Shown here: in pieces, positions 33,420 through 42,129 of the stretch
How positions within the stretch are numbered: the stretch's first letter is position 1
Layout: every line of letters begins with the position of its first letter
From: Deltaproteobacteria bacterium
Lineage (GTDB): Bacteria > Acidobacteriota > Thermoanaerobaculia > Multivoradales > JAHZIX01
Length of the DNA stretch: 64,000 bases
Direction: 5' to 3'
NCBI GenBank assembly: GCA_022601195.1
Contig: JAHZIX010000045.1
Span: 1 to 64,000, forward strand
Translations under genes and position numbers: made by a program
The notes under the pieces: model-generated
The model's input: the letters and a program-made list of their open reading frames with translations, nothing else
The model's database searches: none
Told to the model about the DNA's origin: nothing

Positions 33420-34868
33420 ATGAGCTCAAAAGCCCTACCCGTGATGGTCCTACTCGCCGCCTTCGTCGCCCTTCCCGGCCAAGCAGCAAACTTCGATGTC
33501 GTGGCGACCAACAGCCTGGTTTTCTCTCCAGCAAACTTAACCATCCAAGTGGGAGACACCGTTACCTGGACCAACGGTGGTGGCTTTCACAACGTCGAAG
33601 CCAACGACGGAAGCTTTCGTTGTGCCAATGGATGTGACGGCGATGGCGGGGATGGCGCTCCGGCGTCCAACTCCTGGAGCTTCACTCTAACCTTCGACAC
33701 CGCCGGGGTCTTCGATTACTTCTGCGCGGTCCACGTGGGAGTCGGCATGACCGGGAGAATCACCGTGGAAGCGGCTCCCGTCGAGCCGGGAGCGCTTCGC
33801 TTCACCTCAGGTAGTTACCAGACCGGCGAAGGAAGCGGCTCGGCGACGATCACCGTTAGCCGAACCGGAGGCAATGACGGCGCTGTCTCCGTCGACTTCG
33901 CTACCAGCAACGGCTCTGCTACCGCAGGGCAGGACTATACGGCCACCTCTGGCACTCTCAACTGGTCCGATGGCGACGACGACCAGAAGACCTTTTCCGT
34001 AACGATTCTCGACGACAGCGCCGACGAGAGTCAGGAAGTTCTGAACCTCTCCCTGAGTAACCCAGGAGGCGACGCGACCCTCGGCTCTCCGAACACTGCG
34101 ACCTTGAGGATTTCCGACAACGATGACGCCCCTCCCCCTCCGCCGCCAGGCAACCCGGGCGTCCTGAGCTTGACCCAAGCGGAGATCTCGGTAGCCGAGA
34201 CCGTCGGCTCAGTGGAAGTGATGGTCAGTCGCACCGCGGGAGACGACGGCGCTGTCTCTGTTTCCTACTCCACCGCCGACGGATCGGCCACCGCGGATGC
34301 GGACTACACTCCGGCCAGTGGCACCCTCGATTGGGGAGATGGAGACGATGCTGCCAAATCGTTCCTGGTGTCGATCCTGGACGAGGCTATCCCCGAAGGA
34401 GACGAAAACTTGCAAGTCTCTCTGAGCGATCCTTCCGGAGGAGCTACCCTCGGAAACCTCAGCAGCTCAACTCTGACCATCGAAGGCAATGACCAGGATT
34501 TCGGTCCCTGTGAGGCCGACGCCCAAACTCTCTGCCTGGGTGAAAACGATCGATTCAAAGTGCAAGTGAGTTTTCGAACCCAGAATGATGTGCAGGGTAG
34601 CGGACAGGCCGTCGACTTCGGCCGCCGAGATTCAGGCCTGTTCTACTTTTTCAACGAGAACAACATCGAGATGCTGGTGAAGATCCTCAATGCCTGCAGC
34701 GCACCAGCCTTCGAAACCTATTGGGTATTCTTCGCCGCCACTACCAACGTGGAATTCAACCTCACAGTCATCGACACCGTGGCAGATCAAGTGCGGCAGT
34801 ACGTCAACCCCCTCGGTATGGCCGCGTTGCCCGTCCAGGACACCGACGCCTTCGCCACCTGCCCCTGA
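33420..34868 (+). CDS. Secreted cupredoxin with two Calx-beta domains and a C-terminal surface module
   Basis: 482 residues from ATG 33420 (GGAGG upstream). The signal peptide ends near residue 23. The plastocyanin-like domain (about 24-118) has the type 1 copper ligands His57, Cys102, His105 and Met110 (FCAVHVGVGM), with an inserted cysteine/glycine-rich loop (C68, C72). Two Calx-beta repeats follow, each with the AxAGxDYxxxSGTLxWxDGD pattern. A Pro-rich linker separates them. The last 110 residues start at CLGENDRFKVQVSF and contain AVDFGRRDSGLFYFF, NNIEMLVKILNAC and an ATTNVEFNLTVIDT segment; I recall similar C-termini in secreted Acidobacteriota proteins. The role is unknown: extracellular electron transfer or copper handling is possible. 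It precedes the barrel protein by ten bases. Confidence 0.85.
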   Translation: MSSKALPVMVLLAAFVALPGQAANFDVVATNSLVFSPANLTIQVGDTVTWTNGGGFHNVEANDGSFRCANGCDGDGGDGAPASNSWSFTLTFDTAGVFDYFCAVHVGVGMTGRITVEAAPVEPGALRFTSGSYQTGEGSGSATITVSRTGGNDGAVSVDFATSNGSATAGQDYTATSGTLNWSDGDDDQKTFSVTILDDSADESQEVLNLSLSNPGGDATLGSPNTATLRISDNDDAPPPPPPGNPGVLSLTQAEISVAETVGSVEVMVSRTAGDDGAVSVSYSTADGSATADADYTPASGTLDWGDGDDAAKSFLVSILDEAIPEGDENLQVSLSDPSGGATLGNLSSSTLTIEGNDQDFGPCEADAQTLCLGENDRFKVQVSFRTQNDVQGSGQAVDFGRRDSGLFYFFNENNIEMLVKILNACSAPAFETYWVFFAATTNVEFNLTVIDTVADQVRQYVNPLGMAALPVQDTDAFATCP

Positions 34869-34878
34869 GGGAATTGCC

Positions 34879-35814
34879 ATGAAGCCAAATGATTCACGGA
34901 GCCTGATGCTCCTGCTCCTTCTGACTTTCCTGTCCTTTGCTCTGGTGGTCCCTCCGGGGATGGCCCAGGAGCTGCCGGTGGTCGACCCGGTCGAGGATTT
35001 GGATTTCGATGCACCGGAATCCTGGGCCATGAAACTCTATGCTTCGGTCAGCCTTCTCACCAGCTTGGGCCCCATCGAAGTCCGCGAGCCGGGAAGCGTC
35101 GAAGTGGCTTTAGAAGGTCTCTCGGTTCCTCATTTGGATCGAGAACAGCGCACGGTCGGTTTTGGCGGCCGCAAGGAGGAAGATCTCAACCGCACTCCGG
35201 TTTGGGGCCGGGGACGAGTTACCGTGGGTTTGCCCTGGAGCTCGGCGGTGACCCTCGCCTGGGCCCCACCAGTGCGGTTGGATGGAGTGGAGGCGAGCCT
35301 GGTTTCCGCAGCCCTGGAGAAGAATCTCCTGAATCGCGGCCCCTGGACTCTAGGGGTCCGACTCTATGGGCAGGTAGGAACGGTGAAAGGTGATCTCACC
35401 TGTACCAAGGAAGACGCCCAGGCGGCTCCGGGGTCGCCAGGCAACGCCTTTGGCTGCGAAGCCCCCTCGGAAGATGAAGTGACCATGGACTACCTCGGCC
35501 TGGAGCTCACTGCGGGTTACGCCTTGAGGGGCCGCAGAGCCCCCCAGCTCCACTTGGGAATGGCCGGGCAACGCCTGGACACGGAATTCCAGGTGAGTGC
35601 CCAAACGTTTGGATTTCTGGACCGCAGCCTGCTTCGCACCGAAGGAGAGACCTTCTCCATGCACGGAGGCGCCACCTGGCAGCTGGCCCAGAAAGCGCGG
35701 CTCTCCCTGGAAGCCTTTTACAGCCCGCTGTCCGTGCAGCGCCTGGGAGCTCTATCCAGCGAGAGCGACGACCTCTTCCATCTGCGGGCGATGGTGCGCT
35801 ACCGGCTCCGCTGA
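34879..35814 (+). CDS. Predicted outer-membrane beta-barrel protein
   Basis: 311 residues from ATG 34879. The signal peptide (LLLLLTFLSFALVVPPGMAQ) spans about 1-30. The remainder alternates polar and hydrophobic residues with many Gly/Leu/Tyr strands (GRVTVGLPWSSAVTLAWA, WTLGVRLYGQVGTVKG, LGLELTAGYALRG) and ends in FHLRAMVRYRLR, with Tyr and Leu alternating as in the last strand of a barrel. A two-cysteine loop occurs around residues 175-195. No family name is assigned. It lies ten bases downstream of the cupredoxin gene and likely shares its transcript. Confidence 0.75.
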   Translation: MKPNDSRSLMLLLLLTFLSFALVVPPGMAQELPVVDPVEDLDFDAPESWAMKLYASVSLLTSLGPIEVREPGSVEVALEGLSVPHLDREQRTVGFGGRKEEDLNRTPVWGRGRVTVGLPWSSAVTLAWAPPVRLDGVEASLVSAALEKNLLNRGPWTLGVRLYGQVGTVKGDLTCTKEDAQAAPGSPGNAFGCEAPSEDEVTMDYLGLELTAGYALRGRRAPQLHLGMAGQRLDTEFQVSAQTFGFLDRSLLRTEGETFSMHGGATWQLAQKARLSLEAFYSPLSVQRLGALSSESDDLFHLRAMVRYRLR

Positions 35815-35871
35815 ATCGAGTTGAGTAGCATCGGGTCGTTTTGTGTAGACCTCAATATGGTAGGAATCCCC

Positions 35872-36618
35872 ATGAGTTTTTCCCCTTGGTCTCTTTTCGC
35901 GAACCTGGCCCTGGCGGCATCGCTAACCTTATCCACCGGCGCCTTATGGGCGAGCGCCCTAACCGAGCGGGCCGTCGGAGGGGATGAGCTGGAGATCGAC
36001 CGGGCTTCGAGTGTTTTTGCTGTGGTGACTCACAAAGCCGGTGCCGCTGCCCGATTGGCCCATGACCATTTGATCGTTGCAAGAGGCTATTCCGCAGAGC
36101 TCCGCTACCACCCTGCCCATCCCATGGAAGCCAGCTTTGTCTTCGAAGCGCCCGTCACATCCCTGGAGATCGATTCGCCACAGGCACAAGAAACTTGGTT
36201 TCCGCGCCTCCAGGAGTTGGGCATTCTCGACCAGGCCTTCGGTGAGATGTCCGACAAGAATCGCGCCAAGGTGAGGTCCGCCATGTTGGGCCCCAGCCAG
36301 CTGGACGCGGAGCGTTTTCCCACTCTTTCTGTCCAGGTTCGAGAGTTGCGCGCTTCTGCCGACGGGGACCGAGCCCAGACGTCTCATCAGGCCAACGTGG
36401 TCTTCGAAATCCACGGCCAGGAAGTGGAAGCTCCCTTCCCGCTTCGAATCTCGACAACGGAGACCAAGGTCGTTTTCGAAGCGTTCGGTACCCTCACCCT
36501 GTCGGATTTCGGTATCAAACCCTATTCCGCTCTCCTCGGGGCGGTTCGCAACCGAGACCAGGTTGACGTCTTTCTGTATTTGGAAGCGACCCCAAAGCCT
36601 CCTATCCCTGACAGCTAG
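35872..36618 (+). CDS. YceI-like periplasmic lipid-binding-fold protein
   Basis: 248 residues from ATG 35872, preceded by AGGAA. The signal peptide is about 27 residues (LALAASLTLSTGALWA). The YceI/lipocalin-like fold is suggested by the pattern ELEIDRASSVFAVVTHKAG, EASFVFEAPVTSLEID, LDAERFPTLSVQVREL, and FEAFGTLTLSDFGIKPYSALLGAVRNRDQVDVFLYLEA. YceI proteins bind polyisoprenoids or similar amphiphiles (family knowledge). It follows the barrel protein by 57 bases and may be part of the same secreted-protein operon. Confidence 0.8.
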   Translation: MSFSPWSLFANLALAASLTLSTGALWASALTERAVGGDELEIDRASSVFAVVTHKAGAAARLAHDHLIVARGYSAELRYHPAHPMEASFVFEAPVTSLEIDSPQAQETWFPRLQELGILDQAFGEMSDKNRAKVRSAMLGPSQLDAERFPTLSVQVRELRASADGDRAQTSHQANVVFEIHGQEVEAPFPLRISTTETKVVFEAFGTLTLSDFGIKPYSALLGAVRNRDQVDVFLYLEATPKPPIPDS

Positions 36619-36756
36619 CCGTTGTTTCTCACCGGAGTGTTTGCTAGTTGGCGTGCGTCCCCTGCGCCGCTACCCCTTCCGGGACCTGGTAGGATCCGAG
36701 GGCTTGACTCCTAGAGACTCGCTACTTCCACCAAGAACGACGAGGCCCGAAAGACC

Positions 36757-38277
36757 ATGAGGCAAGGACAACGAACCCTTCTCGGCATTCTCTTCTGGCT
36801 ATCAGCGGCACCCACCTTCGCCGGGGACCAGCTCACGGTGACCAGCGTGGAGCCTCAGGCTCAAGGCCTTTCCGCTCCCCGAGGAGCCGGCATCACCATT
36901 CATTTCGATCGCCCGGTGGAGAGAACCTCCGTGGTGCCTCTTGAATCCTTCTGGGTTTTCGGCCGCTGGACGGGAACCGTGACCGGCACACTCACCTTCT
37001 CCAACGGGGACCGAGACGTGACCCTGACTCCCGATTCCCCCCTTTCCGGCGGAGACCGGGTCATGGTGATCTTGTCTCACGACATCGAAGCCACGGACGG
37101 CACCTTCTTGCGGGACGCCGGCTACTCCTTTCAGTATTGGACGGCGGCAGCTCCCGCGGGTCTCGACTTCGAAGAAGTAAGCCGCATGTCGACTCGGACC
37201 ACCCCGGGCCAATCCTCCCGGGCCTACGGCGGTATCGCCTCGGATGTAGACGGTGACGGTTGGCTGGATATCACCATCGTCAACGAGGACACGGCCGATC
37301 TTCGAGTCTTTCTCAACCAGGCCGATGGCTCGAGCACCTTCGACGACTTTCTCCAACCGACCGTACCTGTCGGGCCCCAAGCAAGCCCCTCTGAACCCAG
37401 CGACTTCGATCGCGACGGCAACCTGGACATCTGCGTTGCCAATATCAACTCCGGCACCGTTTCGGTCGTTCTAGGCAATGGCGACGGCACTTTTCAGGCT
37501 CAACAAATCATCTCGGTCAATAGCTCCCCTCGGGGCATTGCGGTGCTCGATGCGGACGGTGATGGCGACACGGACATCGCTGTTACTTCCTCCAGCGCCA
37601 GCACCATCTCTTTGCTGCTCAATGATGGCAACGGCTCCTTCACAAACGACTCGAACTTCGGAACAGGATCCGCTGGAGAGTGGGCCCTGGTCGCCGCGGA
37701 CATGAATGAGGACGGCATCCTCGACCTAGTGGCCGGGGGTCGTACCTCCCAACGGGCCTATGTCTATCTGGGCGATGGGGACGGCACCTTCACTGCTGGG
37801 TCTGACCAAAGCCTGGGGGGCGCCGTTTGGATGCTCGCTTCGGGAGACGTCAACGGAGATGGGCACGAGGATCTGGTAGCCGCCAACAGCTCCTCCAACC
37901 ACGGTTCCGTCGTGCTGGGAGATGGGGACGGCGGGCTGGGGGCACCCTCGACGCTGAGTACCGATCCTTTTCCCTTGGCCACGGACCTGGGAGATCTCGA
38001 CGGCGATGGAGACCTCGACTGGACGATCTCGAGCTTTAGCGGTGATTGGTTCCTGTTCCGTAACGACAACGGCAACTTCGCCTTTCACCAGGAATTCCTG
38101 GCTCCCCAAGCAGCTTCCTGTTCCCTGATGATGGACTTCGACAACGATGGGGACTTGGACTTGGCTCTCATCGACGAGCTCGAAGATGAGGTGGTGTTGA
38201 TGCGGAATTTTCCGGCTCTGTTCAGCGACGGCTTCGAATCCGGTGACACTTCCGTCTGGACTTTGACCTTTCCCTAG
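36757..38277 (+). CDS. Secreted FG-GAP/VCBS-repeat protein with DGFESGD C-terminal tail
   Basis: 506 residues. The signal peptide is residues 1-22. An Ig-like domain follows (SAPRGAGITIHFDRPVE, VTLTPDSPLSGGDRVMVILSHDI). Then come about six VCBS/FG-GAP repeats with calcium-type loops D-x-D-x-D/N-G-D (VDGDGWLDITIV, DRDGNLDICVA, DADGDGDTDIAVT, VNGDGHEDLVAA, LDGDGDLDWTIS, NDGDLDLALI), which fold as a beta-propeller. The end reads FSDGFESGDTSVWTLTFP, closely matching the tail of the secreted subtilase at 57321. Its partner and ligand are unknown. Confidence 0.9.
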   Translation: MRQGQRTLLGILFWLSAAPTFAGDQLTVTSVEPQAQGLSAPRGAGITIHFDRPVERTSVVPLESFWVFGRWTGTVTGTLTFSNGDRDVTLTPDSPLSGGDRVMVILSHDIEATDGTFLRDAGYSFQYWTAAAPAGLDFEEVSRMSTRTTPGQSSRAYGGIASDVDGDGWLDITIVNEDTADLRVFLNQADGSSTFDDFLQPTVPVGPQASPSEPSDFDRDGNLDICVANINSGTVSVVLGNGDGTFQAQQIISVNSSPRGIAVLDADGDGDTDIAVTSSSASTISLLLNDGNGSFTNDSNFGTGSAGEWALVAADMNEDGILDLVAGGRTSQRAYVYLGDGDGTFTAGSDQSLGGAVWMLASGDVNGDGHEDLVAANSSSNHGSVVLGDGDGGLGAPSTLSTDPFPLATDLGDLDGDGDLDWTISSFSGDWFLFRNDNGNFAFHQEFLAPQAASCSLMMDFDNDGDLDLALIDELEDEVVLMRNFPALFSDGFESGDTSVWTLTFP

Positions 38278-38309
38278 TCCGCCCCGAGAGAGCAGCTACG
38301 GGAACCGCT

Positions 38310-38410
38310 GGTCACCGGGATCGGACACCGGAACTCGGCATCAGGATCCGTAGCCGGGAGTGCGGTCATCGGGAGCACGGCTATCGGGGACACGGTCGCG
38401 GAAGACAGTG
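38310..38410. repeat. Degenerate 13-15-base tandem repeat between convergent genes
   Basis: About seven imperfect units fitting GG(T/C)nAtCgGGAncnC (for example GGTCACCGGGATC, GGACACCGGAACTC, GGTCATCGGGAGCAC, GGCTATCGGGGACAC). No coding role is seen. Confidence 0.55.
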
Positions 38411-38417
38411 ACCGAGC

Positions 38418-38879
38418 TCAGGAGCCTTCCTCCATATTGCGCAAGACCTCTTTGGCTAGGTCCGTCAAGTCGTAGGTTTGACTTTGAATGAGCTTGACCA
38501 GGTCGATGCGAAGATCCACCTGGACAAAGTTCACGAAGCTCTGCACCAAGGGCGAAAATTGCTCGTAGGGCAAGCCACTCGGCTGGAGGACCAGAGCGAC
38601 CTCATGGCCAACCTTGGGAACACAACCCAGTAGATCCGTAATCTCCCGAACCACCCAGGGGGGAACCGGGGGAGCTTCCAAGAAATGCTTCGTGTGATCT
38701 CGGTAATGAGCGATCAGCTGGGCGCTGCCGGGGGCTTTTTCGAGAATGCGGTTGTAGGCGGAGCGCGAGAAATGCCTGGCGACGTAGGTGAGCAATCCTC
38801 CCAAGGCCAAGCGAACTGGCCGGCGACCTAAATCAAGCTCTGACCGGACCCTCTTGATGAGAGCCTTCAACGGTGCCAT
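38418..38879 (-). CDS. Hypothetical protein, mainly helical
   Basis: 153 residues from ATG 38879, with AAGGGG six bases upstream. I do not recognise a family. The N-terminus is basic (LKALIKRVRSELDLGRRPVR), followed by a moderately hydrophobic stretch (LALGGLLTYVARHF) and helical segments with VPPWVVREITDLLGCVPKVGHEVALVLQPS in the centre. There is no signal peptide. It stands alone on the - strand between a repeat array and the NtrC-type regulator, about 220 bases downstream of the latter. Confidence 0.65.
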   Translation of the reverse strand: MAPLKALIKRVRSELDLGRRPVRLALGGLLTYVARHFSRSAYNRILEKAPGSAQLIAHYRDHTKHFLEAPPVPPWVVREITDLLGCVPKVGHEVALVLQPSGLPYEQFSPLVQSFVNFVQVDLRIDLVKLIQSQTYDLTDLAKEVLRNMEEGS

Positions 38880-39102
38880 GAAACCCCTTACTCTCCGCGA
38901 GAGACAATCCCGAGCCGTTCGGGTCCGTCGCCTCTCGAGGCCTACAGTCGAAGTCTGTGCTTCTACAATCTGGGGAGACTCGGTTGTGGGGAGATGCAAG
39001 AGGCGTGCAAGGGGAAAAAAGCCCGAAAACCGTAGGTCCGTCGGGTACAGCCCTCCCTAGAACACCACAACGCGGCAATTCTCCCAGGAAAAAAGGGCAG
39101 CG

Positions 39103-40506
39103 CTACAGTTGGATGCCGTAGTTCTCGATCTTCTTGTTGAGGGTCTTGACGTCGATACCTAGAATCCGAGCGGCCGGTGCTTTCTTGCCTTCCGTATAAC
39201 GCAGCACTCGAGCCACATGGACCTTCTCGACTTCCGTTAGGGGTACCGGAGGCCCGCTGGATTCCTGGGAGGAAGCCGGGTTTGGGGCTGCCGGGTCAAA
39301 GGCCGGCAGCGAGGGACGAATATTTTGCGGTAGATCGTCCGTCCGGATGGTATCCCCCTGAGTGAGTAGGAGAAGACCTTCGACGGTGTTCGCGAGCTCT
39401 CTCACGTTGCCCGGCCAGGCGTAGGACTCGAGGTAAGCCATCGCCTCCGCTGACAGGGACTTGGTGGGAAGGCCCTGGTTGCGAAAGCGTTCCATGAAAC
39501 CCTCGATCAGCTCCGAGATCTCCGCCACTCGCTCGCGCAAAGGCGGCACGATCAACGTCACCACATTGAGCCTGAAAAGAAGGTCCTCGCGAAAACGCTT
39601 GGCCTTGACCTCTTCCTTGAGATCCTTGTTCGAGGCAGCGATGATTCTCGTTTCGACTCTTCGCAGCTTGGTGCCGCCGACCCGGCGCAACTCTCCCGAG
39701 TCCAGAACCTGCAATAGCTTGGCCTGCATGGCGGGAGTCATTTCCGCCACCTCATCCAAAAACAGGGTACCTTTGTCTGCCACCTCGAAAAGACCGTGCT
39801 TGGCCACAACGGCACCGGTAAAGGCGCCCTTCTCGTGTCCAAAAAGCTCACTCTCCAGCAGGTGGTCCTGGAACGCACTGCAATTGATGGCGACGAACCG
39901 CTCCTCACTCCGAGGACTCAGCTCGTGAATCAGGCGCGAGATCATTCCCTTGCCACTACCGGTCTCACCGTGAATGAGCACCGTAGCGGTGGAAGAGGCG
40001 ACCCGCTCCACCAACTGGAGGAGTCTCTCCATGGCGGGGCTATGGCCGAGTATGGGAGCCCCCAGCTGATGCTTGTTCAGCTTCAGCCGCAATCGCGAGG
40101 TCGCACTGCCCTTACCGGTCCCGCTTTCCGCTTCTCGTACCAGCTCCGCGAGGTTGGTTGAGCTCAAGGGTTTGGTCAGAAAATCGTAGGCTTCCGGCTC
40201 CAGAGCCTCCACCACACTCTGCAGCGGAGACTGGGCACTGACCATCAAGATCTCCGAGTCTCCAGCGCCCTCATCGTGGCGTCGTAACAGCTCTACGCGG
40301 CCGAGCTCTGGAATTTCCAGATCGAGAACCGTCTGATCGTAACTCCGCTCTCGGAGAGTCTCCTGAGCTTCCGTACCGCTCTTGACTGCCACCAAGAGGC
40401 GACCACTCTCCGGCACTGCTCTTTCGAGAAGGATACGGATAGGGTGATCCCCTTCCGCCAGGACGACTTGAATACTTCTTGCTTGATCGTTCTCTTCGTG
40501 GCCCAT
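39103..40506 (-). CDS. NtrC-type sigma54-dependent response regulator
   Basis: 467 residues. The receiver domain (1-125) has the predicted phospho-Asp62 in VLDLEIP, Ser90 and Lys112 (FLTKP). The AAA+ domain shows LGHSPAMERLLQL, Walker A GETGSGKG, the sigma54-contact loop FGHEKGAFTGA, Walker B GTLFLDEV and RFREDLLFRLNVVTLIVPPLRER. A Fis-type helix-turn-helix ends the protein (VARVLRYTEGKKAPAARILGIDVKTLNKKIENYG). No cognate histidine kinase is adjacent. It lies 300 bases downstream of ftsZ on the same strand. The region between (40507-40805) holds no supported gene. Confidence 0.94.
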   Translation of the reverse strand: MGHEENDQARSIQVVLAEGDHPIRILLERAVPESGRLLVAVKSGTEAQETLRERSYDQTVLDLEIPELGRVELLRRHDEGAGDSEILMVSAQSPLQSVVEALEPEAYDFLTKPLSSTNLAELVREAESGTGKGSATSRLRLKLNKHQLGAPILGHSPAMERLLQLVERVASSTATVLIHGETGSGKGMISRLIHELSPRSEERFVAINCSAFQDHLLESELFGHEKGAFTGAVVAKHGLFEVADKGTLFLDEVAEMTPAMQAKLLQVLDSGELRRVGGTKLRRVETRIIAASNKDLKEEVKAKRFREDLLFRLNVVTLIVPPLRERVAEISELIEGFMERFRNQGLPTKSLSAEAMAYLESYAWPGNVRELANTVEGLLLLTQGDTIRTDDLPQNIRPSLPAFDPAAPNPASSQESSGPPVPLTEVEKVHVARVLRYTEGKKAPAARILGIDVKTLNKKIENYGIQL

Positions 40507-40805
40507 GATGCTCCGTCGGAATCTAGCGATCCGGCTAGCCCACCCAAAGCTCCGCTTCCCGGAGGGAACTCGTTTCCCACCCGAGAGTTACGAAGGCATT
40601 CATGCTTAAAGCCTGATCATCATACCCCCTATGCGCGAGACAGCAAATGCTCAGCCGCCAAGAAGGGGGTACTCCGAAGGCCTGCGACATTCCCAAGAGC
40701 GGCTCCGCGGGCCTAATAACGGCAATCCGGAGCCGCCAAATATCTCGGTGCAGTCGTGCCTCGACAGCAAGGGCGGTGCTCAGGAGCAACCGGCCCTTCG
40801 GACCG

Positions 40806-42062
40806 TCAGTCCATTTGCTTGCGCAAAACCGTCGGGATGTCGTAGTCATCGACATTCGACCAATTGGGGCCGAAACCACCAGGGTCATCCCCTTGGTTCT
40901 GAGCTAGAACCTTGCGATAGAAGGGAATCTCGTCGATGGACTTCTCGCCAGCCCCTTCGTCGGGAAGCTGAGCTTGGGCCGGCTCCGGCTCCACCGAGAC
41001 AGGAATGGGCTCCGGCCTGGCGTGCGGCCGCACCGGCATCGCCTCCCGATGCTGTTGCCGAACTTCGTCGAAGCCGGTAGCAATGACCGTGACTTTCATC
41101 GCTTCTTCCAACTGGTCGTCGATCACCATCCCAGAGATGATGTTGGCATTCTCGTCCACCGACTCGGCAATGATCCGTGCCGACTCGGCAACTTCGTGCA
41201 GGGTGAGGTCCCGGCCGCCGGAAATATTGATCAGCACGCCGCGAGCTCCTTGAATGGAGGTCTCTTCCAGGAGAGGAGAAGAAATAGCCCGTTGTGCTGC
41301 TTCCACGGCACGATTCTCGCCCTTGGCGATCCCGGTACCCATCAACGCCATGCCCATACCGGTCATGATCGTGCGGACATCAGCAAAGTCGACATTGATT
41401 TCCCCAGGAACGGTGATCAGATCACTGATCCCTTGGACCGCTTGCCTTAGGACATCATCGGCGATGCGGAACGCTTCGGAAAGAGGAGTTCCGCGATCGA
41501 CGAAGCTCAGCAACCGTTCGTTGGGAATCGTGATGAGGGTATCCACCGCCGACCGGAGCTCCTCGACCCCCTGCTCGGCGAACTGCTGTCGCCGCCGCCC
41601 CTCGAAGCCGAAGGGCTTGGTCACTACCGCCACGGTCAGCGCACCGATCTCTGCCGCCAGAGAAGCGATTACCGGAGCTGCACCGGTTCCCGTTCCACCT
41701 CCCAGACCTGCGGTGAGAAAGACCATGTCGGAGCCACTCAGTAGCTCGAGAATGGCTTCGGTATCCTCTAGGGCCGCCTTCCGGCCTACCTCCGGATCCG
41801 AACCCGCTCCCAACCCCTTGGTGAGCTGCTGACCGATCTGCAGCTTGGTAGCCGCATGGCAGTTGCCAAGGGCCTGGAGATCGGTATTCGCGGCGATAAA
41901 TTCGATACCCCCCAAATCCGCCGCGATCATCCGATTCACGGCATTACCACCGCCGCCGCCAACACCAATGACTCGGATCTTCGCCCCCGATGTCAGGTTG
42001 GGCGACACAATTTGAGGTGCCGGTGCGACGACCGGCTCTTCCTGTTCGTCGAAGAGAATCAT
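40806..42062 (-). CDS. ftsZ: Cell division protein FtsZ
   Basis: Tubulin-like GTPase that forms the division ring. 418 residues from ATG 42062, which has AAGGGG upstream; an in-frame extension to 42119 is unlikely. Signatures are IRVIGVGGGGGNAVNRMI, the GTP-binding tubulin motif GLGGGTGTGAAPVIA, IPNERLL, NVDFADVRTIM and the C-terminal conserved peptide YDIPTVLRKQ for FtsA/ZipA-type partners. A variable, charged linker of about 70 residues precedes the tail. It is the last gene of the division cluster, 67 bases after ftsA. Confidence 0.98.
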   Translation of the reverse strand: MILFDEQEEPVVAPAPQIVSPNLTSGAKIRVIGVGGGGGNAVNRMIAADLGGIEFIAANTDLQALGNCHAATKLQIGQQLTKGLGAGSDPEVGRKAALEDTEAILELLSGSDMVFLTAGLGGGTGTGAAPVIASLAAEIGALTVAVVTKPFGFEGRRRQQFAEQGVEELRSAVDTLITIPNERLLSFVDRGTPLSEAFRIADDVLRQAVQGISDLITVPGEINVDFADVRTIMTGMGMALMGTGIAKGENRAVEAAQRAISSPLLEETSIQGARGVLINISGGRDLTLHEVAESARIIAESVDENANIISGMVIDDQLEEAMKVTVIATGFDEVRQQHREAMPVRPHARPEPIPVSVEPEPAQAQLPDEGAGEKSIDEIPFYRKVLAQNQGDDPGGFGPNWSNVDDYDIPTVLRKQMD

Positions 42063-42129
42063 GACTCGTCCCCTTTCTGGGTTCGTCCCTTTCAAACCGA
42101 TTGCAAACTTGTCGCTCAAGGCCTTAGCC

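Noticed and set aside
40755..40805. Short hairpin after ftsZ as a terminator
   Set aside because: Only six pairs with a wobble and no T-run.
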